Notes: generated by a model from the sequence alone, not told the origin. DNA of 24,666 nucleotides from Candidatus Thorarchaeota archaeon (GCA_020355105.1 CP070658.1:1128804-1153469), one strand, 5' to 3'. Positions 1 through 7,744 are shown, counted from the first letter of the stretch. Program-made: numbers and translations.

Positions 1-1
1 A

Positions 2-181
2 GTAGTCTTGGGACAGGAATATCTCGAAACGGTTTCAAGAAAGGGCTACTCAATGCTGCACAAGATTAGTGAAGATGCCTATCAAGAAGGTCTTCGGGCA
101 CTCAAGCTTGCATACGAAGAAGATGAACAACTAGACTACTCTGCAGGCTACACGTTTACATGGGGGTTGAAGACTGGATAG
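2..181 (+). CDS. C-terminal fragment of a protein, possibly a class I SAM-dependent methyltransferase
   Basis: An open frame runs in from the window edge with no start and stops at TAG 179-181. The 59 visible residues read as a mixed helical stretch (GYSMLHKISEDAYQEGL) followed by a short aromatic tail (YSAGYTFTWGLKTG). A strand-like tail with Gly, Tyr and Trp at the very C terminus is common in UbiE-like methyltransferases, which is the only basis for the guess. The SAM-binding region lies outside the window, so the family cannot be confirmed. It converges on the chagasin-like gene with a 19-base gap. Confidence 0.35.
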   Translation, partial: VVLGQEYLETVSRKGYSMLHKISEDAYQEGLRALKLAYEEDEQLDYSAGYTFTWGLKTG

Positions 182-200
182 CAGGTGGTACATGCCGAAG

Positions 201-557
201 CTAGAATACCACCGTGATTTCAATCCTACATATGTCTTCCACTTCAAAACGAAACAGCGTACGTACTGTCAATGTGGCCTTGCCTGGTCGGAGCGCCTTG
301 AAGAACCACTTTCCTCTCTCCGCATCGCCTCCAGTCCATCCCGGTTTCAATCGTTCTGGATGCAGGTACTCGGTGTCCGTCCTGTCATGCATGAAGACTG
401 TTTCATCGTCGATTTCAAACTCTGCATCTTCACCCACTGATCCATGTCTGTGGAACTCATAGTAGAACTGTTCTCCCACCTGGACGATTGCACTGGCTCC
501 TCCAACCGCGCACTCTATTCTTCTCGGTTCCTTGCTCTTCGGTTTCAAGCGAATCAT
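201..557 (-). CDS. Chagasin/I42-like small beta-sandwich protein (putative cysteine-protease inhibitor fold)
   Basis: This is a 118-residue protein with no signal peptide and a predicted all-beta composition. The second half (GKWFFKALRPGKATLTVRT at about 82-100, then FRFEVED) resembles the core strand pair of chagasin-type inhibitors, where a KA.G...L.. strand precedes an aromatic 'RPW' loop. The usual NPTTG loop is not recognisable and the RPW loop is replaced by LFRFE, so inhibitory activity is doubtful. The length matches the roughly 110-residue family. Its ATG (557-555) overlaps the TGA of the upstream membrane-protein gene in an ATGA junction, which suggests translational coupling. It could instead be an unrelated Ig-like domain. 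Confidence 0.45.
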   Translation of the reverse strand: MIRLKPKSKEPRRIECAVGGASAIVQVGEQFYYEFHRHGSVGEDAEFEIDDETVFMHDRTDTEYLHPERLKPGWTGGDAERGKWFFKALRPGKATLTVRTLFRFEVEDICRIEITVVF

Positions 558-1309
558 CCTCCCTGATTTTCAACGATGAGCTTTCTTCTCTTATACCACC
601 TGCGGCCAAAGAAGATGATGACAACTCCCGCAACTCCGACAAGAGTGACAGTGAGCAAGAATGGAGGTTGCCATCCGCGAGGTAGGACCAGCGGCATACC
701 AGGATACCACTGTGCGAAGACTACGTCTATGATGTCGCTTCCTGCGAAGTTGACAAGCATTTGCATAATCTTCATGGTACCGTTGGCCTTCTCGTAGATC
801 ATCTCCATGTGCATGGTGATGGGAAAGAGAGCCATCAAGAATGTTGCATCAATGACCGTGCCCCACTCGTCTTGTGTATCAACTATCGTGGCCTCTTCGA
901 AGAAGCTGAAGTTGCTCATCTCGGAGGTGAAATCCCAGTCTCCAATCGGCACCGCAATCATGAACATGTTCTCCATAATCACTTCAGAGTCATTCATTCG
1001 AATCAGTGTGCAATTGGAGCTAGGCATCTGCGAAGACTCGTTTATGATGCTGGGGATTGGATCTAGGTGAGTCACGCGTGCAATCAGCCTCTGGCCTTCG
1101 TTCATCTCTGTGAGGAAGGGAGCGTAGTCTGCAAAGAATGATGAATAGGATGGGTCTAGCATCTTTCTTTGGAGCGCGTACGTCATCTCTTGACCAAGCT
1201 CGACTCCCCATTGGAGGCTATGATTGCTCTGTGCTTGGACAGGTAGACTGACAGTGCTGAGAGATAGCATGGTAAGCAATGCCATAATACCGAATAGCCT
1301 AGACCTCAT
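554..1309 (-). CDS. Signal-peptide protein with extracytoplasmic domain and C-terminal membrane anchor, unknown function
   Basis: No family is recognised. From the ATG at 1309 the protein has 251 residues. It opens with MRSR and a hydrophobic run (LFGIMALLTMLSLSTVSL), then a likely signal-peptidase site near VQAQS. A domain of about 170 residues follows, with several N-x-S/T sites (for example NHS, NES, NCT). A C-terminal helix (FLLTVTLVGVAGVVIIFF) is followed by the basic stop-transfer GRRWYKRRK. The predicted topology is therefore a type I surface protein with a short cytoplasmic tail. An in-frame TTG at 1339 would add ten polar residues before the signal sequence and is less likely. It lies 56 bases downstream of the HAD gene and overlaps the chagasin-like gene by 4 bases. 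Confidence 0.75.
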   Translation of the reverse strand: MRSRLFGIMALLTMLSLSTVSLPVQAQSNHSLQWGVELGQEMTYALQRKMLDPSYSSFFADYAPFLTEMNEGQRLIARVTHLDPIPSIINESSQMPSSNCTLIRMNDSEVIMENMFMIAVPIGDWDFTSEMSNFSFFEEATIVDTQDEWGTVIDATFLMALFPITMHMEMIYEKANGTMKIMQMLVNFAGSDIIDVVFAQWYPGMPLVLPRGWQPPFLLTVTLVGVAGVVIIFFGRRWYKRRKLIVENQGG

Positions 1310-1365
1310 GGACGCAAACTTTCTCACTTCGCATACCAATTAGCATTGTGGTTCTCTGTTGCGCA

Positions 1366-2103
1366 CTACTTCAGAAGCCCGAGAAGTTCGCGTATGTTGT
1401 CGATTATCACAGTATCAGGAGGCGCGTTCTCTTTCTCCTCTGGATTACACCAAGTTATCAGAATTGGAATCATCTCGGCACGTATCGCTGCCTGAACATC
1501 ATACTTTACGTAGTTGCCCACATAGACACATCGCCTAGGGTTAACTCCAAGATCGTCTGCAACCTTCAGCAGCATGAAAGGTGAAGGCTTCTTGTAGCCG
1601 GGGACGTTCGTGTATTCGATAGAGTCGAAGAGTGACAGAATGGAGTCTTCCTCCATGAACGGTCTAGGATCTCCAAAGCGATTGGAGGCAATGCCAAGCT
1701 TGTAACCTCTTTCTAGGAGTGTTTCAAGTATCTCCTTGCATCCATCCAGAAGTACGTATCTTGATCTGCTTAGATACTTATCCCACTCTTGCTGATACTT
1801 CTCCACAAGCTCATCAAGACTACCTTCGACACCGATTTCCTTCAGTAGTCGACGATCATACTCAATCCATTCCTCCCTAGTCGGCTCCCAGTGAATGTCT
1901 ACATTGTTTCGAAGCATGCGACCATCAAGCCACATATCAGGTCCCCGAGACTGCGCTCCTTCCAGTTGAGGGTCCGTTAGTTCAGCATACTTCTCAAGCC
2001 CCATCTTGACGAGGAAATCCCTGTGGACATCTCCAAGATGTCGTGTTGTCCGATAGAGTGTGCTACCTAGGTCGAATATTGCCGCCTTAACTTTGTCCAT
2101 CAT
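1366..2103 (-). CDS. HAD-superfamily hydrolase with atypical motifs I and IV
   Basis: A 245-residue protein with the haloacid dehalogenase layout. Motif I is IFDLGST with nucleophile Asp11. The helical cap lies at about residues 20-115. Motif II is GIASN (Ser140), motif III is the Lys pair in PGYKKPSPF (171-172), and motif IV is CVYVGNYVKYD (Asp202). Family members hydrolyse small phosphorylated metabolites through an aspartyl-phosphate. Two positions are unusual: the Asp two residues after the nucleophile is Gly, and the first acid of motif IV is Asn197. Gly at the first of these also occurs in known DLGN-type HAD phosphatases, so activity is not excluded. Start ATG 2103 is followed directly by a second ATG. 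It probably heads the leftward trio with the membrane protein and the chagasin-like gene. Confidence 0.85.
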   Translation of the reverse strand: MMDKVKAAIFDLGSTLYRTTRHLGDVHRDFLVKMGLEKYAELTDPQLEGAQSRGPDMWLDGRMLRNNVDIHWEPTREEWIEYDRRLLKEIGVEGSLDELVEKYQQEWDKYLSRSRYVLLDGCKEILETLLERGYKLGIASNRFGDPRPFMEEDSILSLFDSIEYTNVPGYKKPSPFMLLKVADDLGVNPRRCVYVGNYVKYDVQAAIRAEMIPILITWCNPEEKENAPPDTVIIDNIRELLGLLK

Positions 2104-2129
2104 AGTACGTTCCGCCGAGCATGGCTACG

Positions 2130-2153
2130 CAGGTCTAACCTGTATCTATATGT
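2130..2153. promoter_or_regulatory. Inverted repeat beside a TATA-like box between the divergent HAD and TPR genes
   Basis: CAGGT-CTA-ACCTG (2130-2142) is a perfect 5-bp inverted repeat. It is followed at once by TATCTATATG (2143-2152), which is AT-rich and TATA-like on both strands. Read leftward, the box lies about 45 bases from the HAD ATG, leaving a leader of about 20 bases. Read rightward it lies about 70 bases before the TPR ATG. A repeat touching the TATA box is a typical place for an archaeal repressor, but short palindromes also arise by chance. Confidence 0.3.
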
Positions 2154-2219
2154 GACGGCTTCAAGGTGTAGGTGCGCTCAACCTTTTTCAGTAGACTCGC
2201 CTAATCTCTCTTGATTCGG

Positions 2220-3374
2220 ATGGTTTCGCCGAAAGACACTCTAAACGCAATAGAGGACCATCTAGAGGCGAATCCGGATGATGCCTCCGCATGGAATGCA
2301 AAGGGAGTAGTTCTTGCTGGAATGGAGATGTTTGGTGACGCGCTGCGGAGTTTCAACCAGGCAATCCAGCTGAATCCGAAGATGTCTGAGGCTTATGTCA
2401 ATCGTGGTCGCGTACTCCTGGCGTTGGGTCCAGACAAGGCGACCAAGGCTTTGAAGGCATTTGATAGCGCATTGAGCCTGTCTCCTGATGACCTCGGAAT
2501 TCTGCATGACAAAGCGCAGGCTCTTCACGTTCTGGGACGCTCTCAAGAAGAACTGGAGTGCTACAAGATAATCACAGAATCAATGACTGACGAATCAGCT
2601 GTGTGGGTCCGCAAGGGCGATATTGAACTCGAATTGGGGCACTTCAAAGCGGCGGTGGCCAGTTATTCTCACGCATTGTCCATTGACTCAGACTTGGCAC
2701 CCGCTCTCGTTCATCAGGCCATAGCTCTTTCACTTCAGAAGAAATGGAAAGAGGCAATCAAATCTGCAGAACGTGCAGCAAAGATTGCTCCAGACGACCT
2801 TGAGGTTTGGCGCGTCCTTGCTGACGTGAACTTGCGTGCTGAGCGACATAGGTCTGCGATGAAGGCGCTGAAGAAGGCCTACGAGATTGAACCCACTGAT
2901 GCATCCATTGTCAATACCATGGGCATGGTAGAGTATAAGGCGGGACGGCTCAAAGAGGCAGTGAAGCACTTTCAGAGCGCACTGATCCGTGACAAGAAGC
3001 ACATCTCTGCTCTGCGAAACCTAGGGTTCACATCAATGGAGCTGGAGGACTGGGCAGAAGCACGGAAAGCTTGGGACCGACTTACATCAATCGTAAAGGA
3101 CGACCCTGACCTCTTCGATGCGCAAGCAACGAACTTTGCTAGACTTGAGGACTTCTGTTCGGCTTCTGAAGCTTGGGAGCGTGCCCGTAGACTCTACAAG
3201 AAGAGAGGGGATAGCAAGGAAGCTGAGCGTGTCACAAGTCTTGGCAGAGCCGCTAGGATAAATTGCTCAAGACAGAAGAAGGCCGCTAGAGCAGAGAGGG
3301 AGCGGGAGAGGGCAACTCGAACCTTCTCGGATCGCTTTGATAGGCGCAAGAAGAAGGGGAAACAGAAGCGCTGA
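2220..3374 (+). CDS. Tetratricopeptide repeat (TPR) protein with basic C-terminal tail
   Basis: This 384-residue protein is almost entirely TPR. About eight to nine 34-residue units can be followed, with the usual W-x2-G/A-Y/L, A, F-x2-A and P positions; examples are AWNAKGVVLAGMEMFGDAL, AYVNRGRVLLALG and VWRVLADVNLRAERHRSA. TPR superhelices bind partner peptides or proteins and act as scaffolds. The last 50 or so residues change to a Lys/Arg-rich coil (QKKAARAERERERATRT, then FDRRKKKGKQKR) that could bind nucleic acid or acidic partners. There is no signal or membrane segment, so it is cytoplasmic. ATG 2220 was preferred to the in-frame TTG 2211. The radical-SAM gene starts 21 bases after its stop, so the two are probably co-transcribed. 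Confidence 0.88.
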   Translation: MVSPKDTLNAIEDHLEANPDDASAWNAKGVVLAGMEMFGDALRSFNQAIQLNPKMSEAYVNRGRVLLALGPDKATKALKAFDSALSLSPDDLGILHDKAQALHVLGRSQEELECYKIITESMTDESAVWVRKGDIELELGHFKAAVASYSHALSIDSDLAPALVHQAIALSLQKKWKEAIKSAERAAKIAPDDLEVWRVLADVNLRAERHRSAMKALKKAYEIEPTDASIVNTMGMVEYKAGRLKEAVKHFQSALIRDKKHISALRNLGFTSMELEDWAEARKAWDRLTSIVKDDPDLFDAQATNFARLEDFCSASEAWERARRLYKKRGDSKEAERVTSLGRAARINCSRQKKAARAERERERATRTFSDRFDRRKKKGKQKR

Positions 3375-3395
3375 ATAGAGGATGGGAAGTTCACA

Positions 3396-4283
3396 ATGCC
3401 AAACACAAATGACCGGCCTGTCCGTTATGCAGAACGTGGCCCTGACGGCCAGTTCCTGCCTCCTTTCCCATTTGACCCAGTCTGGCTAACAGAGGCCACT
3501 CGTAGAACCGTATGTAAAGTCGTAGATGGAGTCCCACATCGGAAGTACACAGAGTTCTATGCAGTCGGTGTCTACGGAGGGATTGCGACGGCCTGTTCAG
3601 TCGGATGCAACTTCAGATGCATTTTCTGTTGGGTTGACTGGAGTCGTGACTGGCCTGAGCGATACGGCCAGTTCTATTCTCCAGCTGAGGTGTACTCAAA
3701 GCTTCGGAATATAATGACTGAGACGGGTTTCAGACGTGCTAGGGTGAGCGGGGCAGAGTCTACGCTGTGTCCTGACCATTTATGTGAGATTCTCGAACTC
3801 GTTCATCGAGATGCTGATGCCTTTGACCTCTTTGTGATTGAAACAAACGGTGTAGTCCTAGCCATAGAGGATGGATTGGCTACTCGTTTCGCGGGATACG
3901 CTTCCAGAAACGGAGATACTGTCGGACACGTTCGTCTGTCGATTCGAGGAGGTCTACCTGAAACATTCACTGAGAAGACGGGCGCTTTATCAGAGTCCTT
4001 GGAACTCCCCTTCAAGGCCGCTGAGCGACTGTGGAATGCGGGGACATCCTTCCATGTTGCGGTGGTCGTTGACCCGAGATTCACTTCAGATGAGGAGAAG
4101 AGAACGATCTTCGATAGACTGAAGGATATAGACCCGTCGGTGCGCAGAGGTGTCGAGGAGGAGTACCTTGATCCCTATCCTCATGCACTAGTCCGTCTGC
4201 GAGCAGTAGGAAGAGAGGACGTTAGTGGCCCCGAGGTGAGCGAGAAAGAGCACCGTGCCCTGGGAAGGAAACCATGTTCATGA
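3396..4283 (+). CDS. Radical SAM domain protein, substrate unknown
   Basis: The 295-residue protein has the radical-SAM cluster motif C-x3-C-x2-C as GCNFRCIFC (Cys71, Cys75, Cys78), which ligates a [4Fe-4S] cluster that cleaves S-adenosylmethionine. A further Cys67 precedes it. Later segments fit a partial TIM barrel: RVSGAEST at about 120, a beta strand FVIETNG and VRLSIRGG. The order resembles the pyruvate-formate-lyase-activase-like group of small archaeal radical SAM proteins. There is no C-terminal cluster domain (SPASM or similar), so it acts either on a small molecule or as an activase. ATG 3396 follows a purine-rich GAGGATGGGAAG. It converges on the anchored TPR gene, 11 bases away. 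No tailored-peptide precursor is visible next to it. Confidence 0.85.
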   Translation: MPNTNDRPVRYAERGPDGQFLPPFPFDPVWLTEATRRTVCKVVDGVPHRKYTEFYAVGVYGGIATACSVGCNFRCIFCWVDWSRDWPERYGQFYSPAEVYSKLRNIMTETGFRRARVSGAESTLCPDHLCEILELVHRDADAFDLFVIETNGVVLAIEDGLATRFAGYASRNGDTVGHVRLSIRGGLPETFTEKTGALSESLELPFKAAERLWNAGTSFHVAVVVDPRFTSDEEKRTIFDRLKDIDPSVRRGVEEEYLDPYPHALVRLRAVGREDVSGPEVSEKEHRALGRKPCS

Positions 4284-4294
4284 TGCGGGATGCG

Positions 4295-4630
4295 TCACGA
4301 GTCAGTTGAGAAATCTTCGCTATCGATGGCTAGGCCATAGGCCTCCATGGCACGTTCTGAGTTTCCGAGTATTGTATACACATCACCAAGCTTCAGCCAG
4401 GCTTCTGAATAATCTGGGCGCAGTAGAACCGCCTTATTCAATGCGTAGATTGCACGGTCGTACTGACCTGTCTTGATAAAGAGCTCGCCGAGGTAGGTCC
4501 AACCTTCATGGTCATTAGGACGGTTGCTTAGAGCGTAACCTACTCCCTGAATCATGATTCTGGGGACGATGTGCGGGAGAGCTGCTGCGAATACAATTAT
4601 GACCAGTACAGCCAGTAGTTCCATGACCAT
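4295..4630 (-). CDS. Membrane-anchored small TPR protein
   Basis: This 111-residue protein starts with a hydrophobic helix (LLAVLVIIVFAAALP, about residues 4-20). Two complete TPR units follow: GWTYLGELFIKTGQYDRAI with its partner helix, then AWLKLGDVYTILGNSERAM. The helix lacks a clear cleavage site and probably anchors the protein, with the TPR domain on one face of the membrane; which face is not clear from charge. It lies 49 bases downstream of the metallo-beta-lactamase gene on the same strand and may share its transcript. Confidence 0.8.
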   Translation of the reverse strand: MVMELLAVLVIIVFAAALPHIVPRIMIQGVGYALSNRPNDHEGWTYLGELFIKTGQYDRAIYALNKAVLLRPDYSEAWLKLGDVYTILGNSERAMEAYGLAIDSEDFSTDS

Positions 4631-4679
4631 TACGAATTCAACTCAGGGTGGCATATGGTACGAAATGTGCGCTTATGAC

Positions 4680-5495
4680 TTATCGGCTTTGTGAAGCTTT
4701 GTCGTAGATAAGGGACCGAATCACGTAATCAATTCCGAACCGGCCCTTGGTCATATCAACGTACCATGGACCCTCAATCTGAAGATCGTCTATTATCTCA
4801 GGGACTGAACGCCCCTTGTTGTGCAGCTCTCTCACTTTAGTCTGGAGGTCCTTGAGGTGATCTATGCGAGTCTGAATGTGCCGCCGGGGACTCTCTATTG
4901 GTCCCGCATGACTATCAAATAGGACATTGAGATTGAGAGCTTGTATCTTCTCTAAGGTAGCGATGGTCTGGGGAATATTCTCATCAGGCATTGACAGTTG
5001 CTTTCTTGAAGGTAGAGGGACTGCGTCTGCTGAGAAGAGCCAACCTCTCCTACTCTCGTAGAAGCCAACCATGTCTTTGTTGTGACCAGGAAGCGGAACT
5101 ACCTCGAAGTCCAAGCCACGCACAGTGAAGTGGTCAGGCATGGGTGCGACTGCACTAACCGGTTCCGGCTGACCCCAGACCATCACAAAGAAGTCAGGTA
5201 GAATCTCAGGGTTTTTCAAGACATCACTTGTTTGCGGAGCTGCATATATCGTGGCGTTATCTGCGAGAGCCGAGCAACCTCCTGTATGGTCCTCATGGGC
5301 GTGAGAAACGTATACGTGTTTGACCGGATTACTAGATACGAACTCCATAAACTCCTCAATTGCATTTGGACATCCAGCATCGAAGAGCGTGTCACCTATC
5401 AGGTATGAATAAGCCCAGATGATGACCTTCCCGTCTATCTCCGTTCCCGTCTTGATGCAAGTGACGGTGTCGTCATACGGCACTATCTCAATCAT
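4680..5495 (-). CDS. Metallo-beta-lactamase fold hydrolase (glyoxalase II-like group)
   Basis: The 271-residue protein has the full zinc-binding set of the metallo-beta-lactamase superfamily. HAHEDH is at 65-70, then His138 in PLPGHNKD, Asp157 in FSADAVP and His196 in DSHAG. These place two metal ions, as in glyoxalase II and related thioester or phosphoester hydrolases. A helical C-terminal region of about 60 residues (VRELHNKGRSVPEIIDDL) matches the extra domain of MBL proteins of the lactonase/thioesterase type. No signal peptide is present, so it is cytoplasmic. The physiological substrate cannot be told from sequence. A strong TATA palindrome lies 30 bases before ATG 5495, suggesting a nearly leaderless mRNA. 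Confidence 0.88.
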   Translation of the reverse strand: MIEIVPYDDTVTCIKTGTEIDGKVIIWAYSYLIGDTLFDAGCPNAIEEFMEFVSSNPVKHVYVSHAHEDHTGGCSALADNATIYAAPQTSDVLKNPEILPDFFVMVWGQPEPVSAVAPMPDHFTVRGLDFEVVPLPGHNKDMVGFYESRRGWLFSADAVPLPSRKQLSMPDENIPQTIATLEKIQALNLNVLFDSHAGPIESPRRHIQTRIDHLKDLQTKVRELHNKGRSVPEIIDDLQIEGPWYVDMTKGRFGIDYVIRSLIYDKASQSR

Positions 5496-5520
5496 GAAAC
5501 TGTCACCGTCAATCTACGAA

Positions 5521-5530
5521 AAGTATACTT
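5521..5530 (-). promoter_or_regulatory. TATA box of the metallo-beta-lactamase gene
   Basis: AAGTATACTT is a perfect palindromic TATA-like element centred 30 bases upstream of ATG 5495. On the minus strand it is preceded by a purine-rich ACCGAAG that suits the BRE. The spacing predicts transcription starting within a few bases of the ATG. Confidence 0.5.
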
Positions 5531-5651
5531 CGGTTCTGGGCGGACTGATTCAGCACGTCATAAAAGGTGCAAAGAGAATCACAGCTGAATAGTAATAGTC
5601 TGAAGTGTCAGAACCTAATTCATGGTCTTGTTTGTCCAATCTGATTGAAGT

Positions 5652-6434
5652 TCAGATGTTCGCTTGTTTGATGTCCTCAGACTCGACTTCACGCCTCCAA
5701 GGGATCCGTTCGCCTAAGAGGGCTCGAAGCTTCCACCGACCGGATTTCGGTGCCTCAAAGATTGCAGTACGTAGGGTTTCGAGCTTCTTCCTAACACTGA
5801 CATCATCATCCTCGGGAAGTGAATAATGCGGAAGGAAGGCAAGTGTTCTGTCAACAGATGTTAGGACATCTTTGTAAAGGCCCCATTCTTTGGCGCACAG
5901 ACTAGCAATATAGGATTGATTTACTGTGGCCGGGCTGTCCATGTTTCCTAGATCTAGATCCTTAATCATAGTAACGATGTCTCGGAAGTCTTTCTCGTTA
6001 AGCTTCGAAATCGTTAGCTTTGCCAACAGAAGGTCACTCACGGAAAGCGTCAACTTCTCAATTTGAAGACGATTCCTTAGGTCTATGTTGTGTTCGATGT
6101 TCATTTGGTCCAGAAAGACGTCTATGTGTTCCTCTGAGTCTGGCCTCTCAAAAAGGAGGCGCGAACCTGCCGTATTGAAGGTCATTGTCTTGTTTTCAAC
6201 GTAGCCGAGTTTCTCCATGAGTTGGACAATCCCCGTGTATTGCCCACTAAGCCCGACAAGGTCGAGATCGCCATGGGATCGGTCACAGAATTGATGCTCT
6301 TCACAATGAACATGTATTCCGTGTCCGCCGACGAGTCTGAGAATAACTCCTCTGCTTTCTGCTTCCCAGACAATTCTCAATGCTTCGCCAGTCGTCTGAC
6401 GAATATGATTCTGCAGCTTCTTTCTGTCATTCAT
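5652..6434 (-). CDS. Nucleotidyltransferase-fold protein, AbiEii/MNT-like, stand-alone
   Basis: A 260-residue protein with a Pol-beta-type nucleotidyltransferase core. The glycine turn LVGGHG is at 34-39, the Asp pair is in HGDLDLVG (Asp56 and Asp58), and the third acid is Asp105 in EHIDVF. A helical half follows with LSVSDLLLAKLTISKLNEKD, a segment typical of the AbiEii/DUF1814-like group. That group includes toxin NTases that modify tRNA and small aminoglycoside-type transferases. No AbiEi-like or HEPN antitoxin gene is adjacent, so it is an orphan and need not be a toxin. Its own TATA box lies about 45 bases upstream. The gene is followed by 156 bases without coding content before the metallo-beta-lactamase start. 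Confidence 0.72.
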   Translation of the reverse strand: MNDRKKLQNHIRQTTGEALRIVWEAESRGVILRLVGGHGIHVHCEEHQFCDRSHGDLDLVGLSGQYTGIVQLMEKLGYVENKTMTFNTAGSRLLFERPDSEEHIDVFLDQMNIEHNIDLRNRLQIEKLTLSVSDLLLAKLTISKLNEKDFRDIVTMIKDLDLGNMDSPATVNQSYIASLCAKEWGLYKDVLTSVDRTLAFLPHYSLPEDDDVSVRKKLETLRTAIFEAPKSGRWKLRALLGERIPWRREVESEDIKQANI

Positions 6435-6473
6435 CCTTTGTCCTCATATAGCGAGTTCCCAAGTATCTCGTTG

Positions 6474-6487
6474 CTTTTAATATAAAG
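6474..6487 (-). promoter_or_regulatory. TATA box of the nucleotidyltransferase gene
   Basis: CTTTATATTAAAAG on the minus strand is the best TATA match in the region. Its centre is about 46 bases from ATG 6434, predicting a leader of about 20 bases; AAAGG just precedes the ATG. Confidence 0.5.
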
Positions 6488-6520
6488 CCAGAGGTACAGT
6501 TGAAGACTTGTCTTCAAAGC

Positions 6521-7702
6521 TTAATGTTCCCGGGACTCCTGACTCACAAGGATTGGAGGCGCGAACTTTCTCAGCCTGCGAAGACCGAGCACCTTCTCTC
6601 TTCTTCCCATCTTCGCATCATTCAAGGCTGTTTCCATGAACGAGATTGCTTCGTCGTAGGCCTTGCGATCAATAGGGAAGGGAACCCCGTCCTTGCCGCC
6701 CACACAAAAAGTCATTCGCACGGGATCTGCCCACGAGGGCGCAGAGCCATAAATCATCTCTGCAATCAGTGACAGTCCTCTTACAGTTGCTGGCCCCATT
6801 CCGTCTATGAAGAGTAACTCTTCGTAGCCCGTTGGTTGAACATCATATGCTCTTCGAACAGCATTCCAGTCCATTCTTCGAGGAATGACCTTATACGAAG
6901 GCAGTTCTGTGACATGCCCATTGCTCTCAATCCACGGAAAAAACGTGCTTTCATTGTAGGCCTTGATGTCCTCGAATAGTCTTCTCACACGGCGTGGTTC
7001 TTCTCTGATGATGTCCAGTGTTGTCTTTCTGCAAACGTCTGACTTCTTGGCTGTCAAATCTAGGGTGGTCCTCTTTACAAGCCCTGATATCACTCCGGTG
7101 TGCGGTTCTTCGATGAAACTCTCGACCTCTTTTGATGACCAGTGGTACCTTCTGGCGTCATTTGACTGTTTGTCCATCCCCTGCTGTACAACGGTCCAGT
7201 TCTCTTGGCTGTCTACGAAGAAGAGGTGCTGGTATAGCTGATATCCATCCTGTACCGCGGCATTGTCGACTTTCGCCACCGCCTTGCTTATCTCTGAAAG
7301 TCCGAAACCATCAAGACCGAAGTCCTCCAGAGCTCGAAGCTGCTCCGGTACTCTGTGGGAGGCTACTCCTTTACCTCCGATGCCAACCATGCGGTGCCTC
7401 TCCCAGTTCAACACAGACTTGAGCACGCCACATGTTACCGTGGTCGACCCTGAACTGTCCCAATCGTAGCCCAAGACATTCGACAGCGCCTGGAAATAGA
7501 CGGGATCAGACAGTCGTTTCAGCAGCTCAAGAGTGCCAAACTCATTCACGATGAACTCACAGATCGCACTGGCCATGGGCATCATTCGTTTCACTAGCCA
7601 GTGTGGTGCTTTCCCCGGGTGCAGTTTGAGATCCGCGACACCTGCTCTCTTCAATCCAGTATCGCCTGTGTTCTGTGCTGATAGAGAGTAAATAAGCACC
7701 AC
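6521..7702 (-). CDS. DUF763 family protein with helix-hairpin-helix-like segment
   Basis: The protein matches the DUF763 family by several remembered signatures: KRAGVADLKLHPGKAPHWL near the N terminus, the FGLDGFGLSEISKAVAKVD stretch at about 128-146, and the following AAVQDGYQLYQHLFF. The family occurs in archaea and some thermophilic bacteria and has no assigned function. At about 295-318, LLFIDGMGPATVRGLSLIAE reads as a helix-hairpin-helix, the non-specific DNA-binding hairpin seen in DNA glycosylases, with PIDR downstream. Most homologues begin at the KR-G-ADL segment, so the GTG at 7702 may be 16 residues too far upstream. A TTG at 7654 is the alternative start. Its neighbours are DUF3795 and AlkD genes on the same strand. 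Confidence 0.88.
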   Translation of the reverse strand: MVLIYSLSAQNTGDTGLKRAGVADLKLHPGKAPHWLVKRMMPMASAICEFIVNEFGTLELLKRLSDPVYFQALSNVLGYDWDSSGSTTVTCGVLKSVLNWERHRMVGIGGKGVASHRVPEQLRALEDFGLDGFGLSEISKAVAKVDNAAVQDGYQLYQHLFFVDSQENWTVVQQGMDKQSNDARRYHWSSKEVESFIEEPHTGVISGLVKRTTLDLTAKKSDVCRKTTLDIIREEPRRVRRLFEDIKAYNESTFFPWIESNGHVTELPSYKVIPRRMDWNAVRRAYDVQPTGYEELLFIDGMGPATVRGLSLIAEMIYGSAPSWADPVRMTFCVGGKDGVPFPIDRKAYDEAISFMETALNDAKMGRREKVLGLRRLRKFAPPILVSQESREH

Positions 7703-7744
7703 AGGAATCCGAAACTAATCCTGAAGGCCTCGCGCCAACGGCTG

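Noticed and set aside
3396..4283. Ribosomally made, radical-SAM-modified peptide cluster
   Set aside because: No short precursor gene, peptidase or transporter is adjacent, and the radical SAM protein lacks a SPASM-type C terminus.
5652..6434. AbiE toxin-antitoxin system
   Set aside because: Only the nucleotidyltransferase half is present; neighbours are DUF763 and a metallo-beta-lactamase protein, neither of antitoxin type.
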